This document shows, one piece after another, positions 60,436-64,000 of a stretch of DNA of 64,000 nucleotides. The notes under the pieces were generated by a model, which made no database searches, was not told the origin of the DNA, and worked only from the letters and a program-made list of their open reading frames with translations. The stretch lies in NCBI RefSeq assembly GCF_036116635.1, contig NZ_CP107995.1, positions 3,720,001-3,784,000 of the forward strand. The letters are read 5' to 3'. Position 1 is the stretch's first letter. Each line of letters begins with the position of its first letter. The position numbers were made by a program, and so were the translations under genes. This DNA comes from Amycolatopsis sp. NBC_00345. GTDB taxonomy: Bacteria > Actinomycetota > Actinomycetes > Mycobacteriales > Pseudonocardiaceae.

Positions 60436-61038
60436 ATGCCAGCCGATGGTGCTGACGTTTCGCCGGTCCGCCGCCCCCGGATGACCCCGGACCGGCGGCT
60501 GGAACTGCTGGACATCGTCTTGGACGTACTCGGCGAGGTCGGCTACGAGGCCCTGTCGATGGATGTGGTCGCGTCCCGGGCCAAGTGCAGCAAGGCCACG
60601 CTTTACCGGCTCTGGCCGGGAAAACCGCAGCTGGTCGCGGCCGCGCTCTATGAGACACGGCCGCTCAAGGTCGAGGAGATCGATACCGGCACGCTTCGCG
60701 GCGACCTGATGACCATGGTCGGGCTGCTGGGTTCCCTCGAGGACAGAGCGACGGCGCTGTTCGCCGCGCTGGGGCACGCCGTGCTCGTCGATGAAGACCT
60801 CGGCACCGTGGTGCGCGAGTCGATGCTGGACCCCTGGAGTGCCGAGCTGATCGAGGTCGTCGACCGGGCGGTCAAGCGGGGCGAGCTGACCGCACGGCCG
60901 GGCGCCGCGGACTTCCTGCCGCAACTGCTGCTCAACGCGGTGGTGACCCGCCAGATGTTCGAGGGCGGGCGCGCCGGCTCCGACTACCACACCAGATGCA
61001 TCGACGACGTGATCCTGCCCGCGCTCCGGCATTCCTGA
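60436..61038 (+). CDS. TetR family transcriptional regulator
   Basis: A 200-aa repressor-type protein. The helix-turn-helix is MDVVASRAKCSKATLYRLW (about residues 42-60), and the C-terminal domain belongs to the group with a TetR_C_11-like helical core. The start at 60436 follows AAGGAGG, itself abutting a perfect 29-bp palindrome. It probably autoregulates and controls the following CMD/FAH/VOC/monooxygenase operon, whose genes lie downstream on the same strand. Confidence 0.88.
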   Translation: MPADGADVSPVRRPRMTPDRRLELLDIVLDVLGEVGYEALSMDVVASRAKCSKATLYRLWPGKPQLVAAALYETRPLKVEEIDTGTLRGDLMTMVGLLGSLEDRATALFAALGHAVLVDEDLGTVVRESMLDPWSAELIEVVDRAVKRGELTARPGAADFLPQLLLNAVVTRQMFEGGRAGSDYHTRCIDDVILPALRHS

Positions 61039-61149
61039 CCGCTCCAGGCCCACCATTCGCTTTTGGCCGCACAAGCCATGAGCCGCTGTCTCCTGCCCGG
61101 AAACCGGCTCGTCGCTTATGGACAGTCGCATCAACGAGGAGGCAGTGCC

Positions 61150-61713
61150 TTGCCCGAACCACAGCCGACGAGCCCGCGCATCACCCCGCTGGAACCCGCC
61201 CAGCGCACGGCGGAACAACGTGAACTGCTCGCCCCGATCCCGGGAGACGAGGCCCCGAACCTGTTCAGCACCGTGGTGCGGCACCCGGAGCTGTACAAAA
61301 GCTGGTTCCCCTTCTGTATGCAATTGCTGGCGCACTCGGTGTTCCCGCCCCGGGAACGGGAGCTGCTGATCATCAGAACCGCGTCGTTGTGCGGCAGCGC
61401 CTACGAACTCGAACACCACCTCGCCCTCGGCGCCCAGGCCGGGCTGACCGACCGCGACCTCGACGCGCTCACCGGCGACGCCGAACCGGCCTGGACACCA
61501 CGCGACCGGCTGCTGGTCGCCGCGGCCGACGAACTGCACGCCGGCCACACCATCACCGAGGCCACCTGGAGTGCCCTCGCCGAATTGCTGACCACCGAAC
61601 AGCTCGTCGAACTGCCGATGCTGGCCGGGCACTACATCCTGCTCGCCGGGACCCTCCGCTCACTCGGGGTGCCGTTGGACAGCGTGTGGCCGGAACCGAA
61701 ACCCACCCACTGA
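61150..61713 (+). CDS. carboxymuconolactone decarboxylase family protein (AhpD-like)
   Basis: A 187-aa CMD-family protein. ERELLIIRTASLCGSAYELEHHLALG (split over about residues 77-102) holds the family E-x-C-x-H pattern with one cysteine and histidines. This type resembles 4-carboxymuconolactone decarboxylase-like proteins in aromatic operons rather than the CxxC peroxidase form. The start is a TTG at 61150 preceded by GAGGAGG; in-frame upstream codons have no ribosome site. It leads the operon with FAH, VOC and monooxygenase genes, suggesting lactone or keto-acid handling after ring cleavage. Confidence 0.78.
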   Translation: MPEPQPTSPRITPLEPAQRTAEQRELLAPIPGDEAPNLFSTVVRHPELYKSWFPFCMQLLAHSVFPPRERELLIIRTASLCGSAYELEHHLALGAQAGLTDRDLDALTGDAEPAWTPRDRLLVAAADELHAGHTITEATWSALAELLTTEQLVELPMLAGHYILLAGTLRSLGVPLDSVWPEPKPTH

Positions 61714-61739
61714 AACCTCAACCGGAGGAGGGCGTCATC

Positions 61740-62636
61740 GTGCGCCTCGGAGTCATAGCCGACCGGCTGGTCCTGATCGACGGTGAGACCGCCGTCGACC
61801 TCGAACAGGCCGGCAACGGTCGTTTCCCCGCCGAGCCGGCCCAGCTGTTCGACGACTGGGGCGCGCTGGCCGGATGGGCCGCCACCGTGGAGCCCGACGG
61901 TCCGCGGCTGTCACTGGACCAGCTGCAGAACCCCGTCCCGGCGCCGCGTCAGGTGTTCGGCGTCGGCGCCAACTACCGTGACCACCTGGCCGAGGCGTCC
62001 GGCCGCACCGTCGAGGATCTCGAGCAGTTCCTGCCGGAAGACCCGCTGATCTTCACCAAGTTCCGCAGTTGCCTCGCCGGCCCCGCCGACGTCATCCCGT
62101 TGCCCAGCCGCAATGTCGACTGGGAGGTCGAGCTGGTCGTCGTGATGGGCCGCCACGCCGAGCGAGTGTCCGAAAAGGACGCTTGGCGGCACGTCGCGGG
62201 CCTCACCGTGGGGCAGGACATCTCCGAACGCGTCCTGCAGATGGCCGGCCCCGCCCCGCAGTTCTCGATGGGGAAGTCCTTCCCCGCGTTCGGCCCGATG
62301 GGCCCCGTGCTCGTCACCCCTGACGAGCTGCACGACCCGGACGATCTGGAGCTCGGCTGCACCCTCAACGGACGGGTCATGCAGAAGGGCCGCACCTCCG
62401 GCCTGATCTTCTCCGTCGCCGAACTGATCGCCCGCATCTCCGCGGTGTGCCCGATGCTGCCCGGCGACGTGATCTTCACCGGCACCCCGGCGGGCGTCGG
62501 CGCCTTCCGCAAACCGCCGGTCTTCCTCAAGCCCGGCGACACGCTGACCAGCTGGGTCAAAGGTATCGGCGAGCTGCGCAATCCCGTGGTCGCAGGCCAC
62601 GGCTACCCCGAAACCGGCGAAGGAGCCACCTCATGA
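61740..62636 (+). CDS. fumarylacetoacetate hydrolase family protein
   Basis: A 298-aa FAH-fold enzyme. The metal ligands are Glu in the DWEVELVVVMG region (two glutamates about residues 121 and 123) and Asp in GQDISERVLQ (about 158). FTGTPAGVGAF (about 247-257) closes the active site. Members hydrolyse acylpyruvates or hydrate or decarboxylate 2-oxo-hydroxydienoates in meta-cleavage pathways. The GTG at 61740 follows GGAGGAGG. The stop overlaps the next gene as ATGA. It likely acts just after the extradiol step of this operon. Confidence 0.87.
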   Translation: MRLGVIADRLVLIDGETAVDLEQAGNGRFPAEPAQLFDDWGALAGWAATVEPDGPRLSLDQLQNPVPAPRQVFGVGANYRDHLAEASGRTVEDLEQFLPEDPLIFTKFRSCLAGPADVIPLPSRNVDWEVELVVVMGRHAERVSEKDAWRHVAGLTVGQDISERVLQMAGPAPQFSMGKSFPAFGPMGPVLVTPDELHDPDDLELGCTLNGRVMQKGRTSGLIFSVAELIARISAVCPMLPGDVIFTGTPAGVGAFRKPPVFLKPGDTLTSWVKGIGELRNPVVAGHGYPETGEGATS

Positions 62637-63871
62637 CCACCACGGCACCACAGCAGTTCGATGTCGGCGGAGTCCTTCTCCCCCGCCCGTTCAAGATCCG
62701 GCGGTTCGGCCACTTCGGCTTCAACCTGGACCGGCTCGACGACGCCGTCACCTTCTACGTGGACCTGCTCGGATTCCGGGTGACCGACGAAATGAGCATC
62801 CTCGACGAGGTGCCGCCGGAAGCGCGTGAGGCGGTGGCGAAGGTCGTCACCGACCCGCGGATGATCTTCACCAGCAACTCCGCCGACCACCACGCGATGC
62901 TGCTGGCGCATCGCACCTTCGGCACCCTCATGGGCAACGACCGGGTCGCCGGGGACAACACGCTCAGCCAGATCACCTGGCAGGTCGGCAGCCTGCAGGA
63001 AGTCGTGGACGCCGAGAAGTACCTGCGCGAGCGCGGCGTGCAGGTCGTCCGCATCGGCCGCGACATGCCCGGCGGCAACTGGCACGTCTACTTCCTCGAC
63101 CCGGACGACAACACCGTCGAGCTCTACTACGGCATGGAGCAGATCGGGTGGGACCGCCGGTCGCGGCCGCGCGAGATGCACTACCGGGGCTTCGCCACCG
63201 CACCGCCCCTGCCCCAGATGTCGGAAGCCGCCGAATTGCAGGACGCGGCGGACAAGGGCATCGACATCGGCTCGGGCTGGACGCCGTCCGAGACGCACCT
63301 GAAGGAAACGCACGACGTCAACGGCGTCCTGCTCGCGCGTCCCTTCAAGGTCACCAAGCTCGGGCCGATCTCGATGTTCACCGAGCGGATGGAGGAGATG
63401 CTCGCCTTCTACACCGAGCTTCTCGGGTTCGAGGTCGTGGAAGAGGCCGAGCACCTCGGCCAGCGCATCGCGTACCTGCGCAGCGGCACCGAGCACCACA
63501 GCTTCGTCCTCGCGGACAAGGCCCTGCGCGGCCTGCTCGGGCTGAGCGAGCACACCTCGTGCCTGAGCATGGGCATGGAAGTCGGCAGCTACAGCCAGCT
63601 TCGCGCCGCCGTGGCGCACCTCGTGGACCACGGGCACACCCTCGTCGGCACCATCCCCCCGGAGCTGCACCTCGGCATCGACTACGCGGCCCACCTCGCC
63701 GATCCCGACGGCCACCTGGTCTGCCTCTACTACTACATGGAACAGCTCGGGTGGGACGGCAAGCCCCGGCCGCGGGACCAGCGCCGGACTGTCACCGAGC
63801 CGTGGCCCGAGACCCTCGAACCCTTGTCGGACACCTACGCCGACCAGACCTTCATGGGACCGCTGGGCTGA
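62633..63871 (+). CDS. tandem-domain VOC family protein (extradiol dioxygenase-like)
   Basis: A 412-aa fusion of two VOC modules, each opening with the same G-V-L-L-x-R-P-F-K pattern (residues 13-21 and about 225-233). In the first, His in RRFGHFGFN (about 28), and Glu in NTVELYYGMEQ (about 162) are present, but the middle histidine is replaced (SQITWQV). The second has GPISMFT instead of a His-bearing strand and ends in HLVCLYYYMEQ. The metal site is thus only partly conserved, so an extradiol activity is uncertain; an isomerase or glyoxalase-like role is possible. It is translationally coupled to the FAH gene. Confidence 0.72.
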   Translation: MTTTAPQQFDVGGVLLPRPFKIRRFGHFGFNLDRLDDAVTFYVDLLGFRVTDEMSILDEVPPEAREAVAKVVTDPRMIFTSNSADHHAMLLAHRTFGTLMGNDRVAGDNTLSQITWQVGSLQEVVDAEKYLRERGVQVVRIGRDMPGGNWHVYFLDPDDNTVELYYGMEQIGWDRRSRPREMHYRGFATAPPLPQMSEAAELQDAADKGIDIGSGWTPSETHLKETHDVNGVLLARPFKVTKLGPISMFTERMEEMLAFYTELLGFEVVEEAEHLGQRIAYLRSGTEHHSFVLADKALRGLLGLSEHTSCLSMGMEVGSYSQLRAAVAHLVDHGHTLVGTIPPELHLGIDYAAHLADPDGHLVCLYYYMEQLGWDGKPRPRDQRRTVTEPWPETLEPLSDTYADQTFMGPLG

Positions 63872-63875
63872 GACG

Positions 63876-64000
63876 ATGGACAACACTGTGACCGGACGAC
63901 ACGACTCCGATGTGCTGATCGCGGGAGCCGGTCCCGTCGGGCAGGTACTGGCACTGCTACTGGCCCAGCAGGGACTCCGGGTGTCCATTGTGGAACGCTG
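63876..64000 (+). CDS. FAD-dependent monooxygenase, N-terminal end (partial)
   Basis: A reading frame opens at ATG 63876, five bases after the VOC stop, and runs off the window end. The 41 codons include DVLIAGAGPVGQVLALLLAQ (about residues 12-31), a Rossmann FAD-binding motif, and VSIVER where the ribose-binding acid lies. This is the start of a PheA/TfdB-type aromatic hydroxylase, the third of its kind in the window. It fits the aromatic catabolic operon. Confidence 0.8.
   Translation, partial: MDNTVTGRHDSDVLIAGAGPVGQVLALLLAQQGLRVSIVER

Overview
The window is high-GC, gene-dense DNA with GTG/TTG starts, many 4-bp ATGA/GTGA gene overlaps and heavy use of GntR, TetR and MarR regulators. It looks like a chromosomal accessory region of a filamentous actinomycete; an Amycolatopsis/Pseudonocardiaceae-type host is my inference. 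It carries several catabolic islands, one insertion sequence, one sugar-uptake/glycosidase operon and one probable natural-product cluster. I saw no rRNA, tRNA or CRISPR array.

Layout. (1) 1-5435: end of an old-yellow-enzyme gene, an alpha/beta hydrolase, a GntR regulator with a dehydrogenase and a carboxymuconolactone-decarboxylase-like protein, then an ACS-family MFS importer and a second GntR. (2) 5578-9194: a translationally coupled operon for a split TPP 2-oxoacid decarboxylase, an aldehyde dehydrogenase and a mandelate-racemase-type enolase-superfamily enzyme. Together with the MFS importer it is probably controlled by the second GntR, because both promoters carry the same 13-bp palindrome. 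(3) 9208-17601: TetR, an extradiol/VOC protein, azoreductase, a lipocalin-like protein, an enoyl-CoA hydratase/FAD monooxygenase/hydrolase operon with divergent MarR, and a third GntR. (4) 29991 down to 17606 (minus strand): an aromatic ring-hydroxylation and meta-cleavage pathway (HpaB-type oxygenase, flavin reductase, MhpC-type hydrolase, FAD oxidoreductase, SDR, cupin, MhpB-type dioxygenase, three-subunit molybdenum hydroxylase). An IS110-family element has split it between the cupin and dioxygenase genes. (5) 30257-33280: a second FAD monooxygenase and a 13E12/HNH nuclease gene. (6) 33493-42584: LacI regulator, ABC sugar importer whose two permease genes look internally deleted, sugar isomerase, Gfo/Idh oxidoreductase and a GH92 alpha-mannosidase. 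(7) 42824-57965: a compact cluster without NRPS or PKS: SDR, acyltransferase, MFS exporter, YcaQ-like glycosylase, VanX-like dipeptidase, PLP decarboxylase, methyltransferase, JmjC-like and clavaminate-synthase-like oxygenases, DapF-like epimerase, YcgG-type heme enzyme, amidinotransferase, zinc dehydrogenase and a 510-aa protein of unknown family. (8) 58326-64000: MarR, carotenoid/lignostilbene-type oxygenase, TetR, CMD-like, FAH-family and double-VOC proteins and the start of a FAD monooxygenase, probably another aromatic catabolic operon.

How it fits together. Three AAGGAC-N6-GTCCTT sites (10569, 16796, 30073) tie the ring-cleavage operon, a second monooxygenase and the azoreductase/VOC pair to the third GntR gene, giving a dispersed regulon over 20 kb. 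The IS110 element carries a recognisable bridge-RNA region whose guide segments match its own ends and, in part, its insertion site. The most novel part is the 15-kb cluster. Its enzymes suggest a small modified amino acid, plausibly hydroxylated, epimerised and carrying an N-hydroxylated guanidine; the product is not identifiable from sequence alone.
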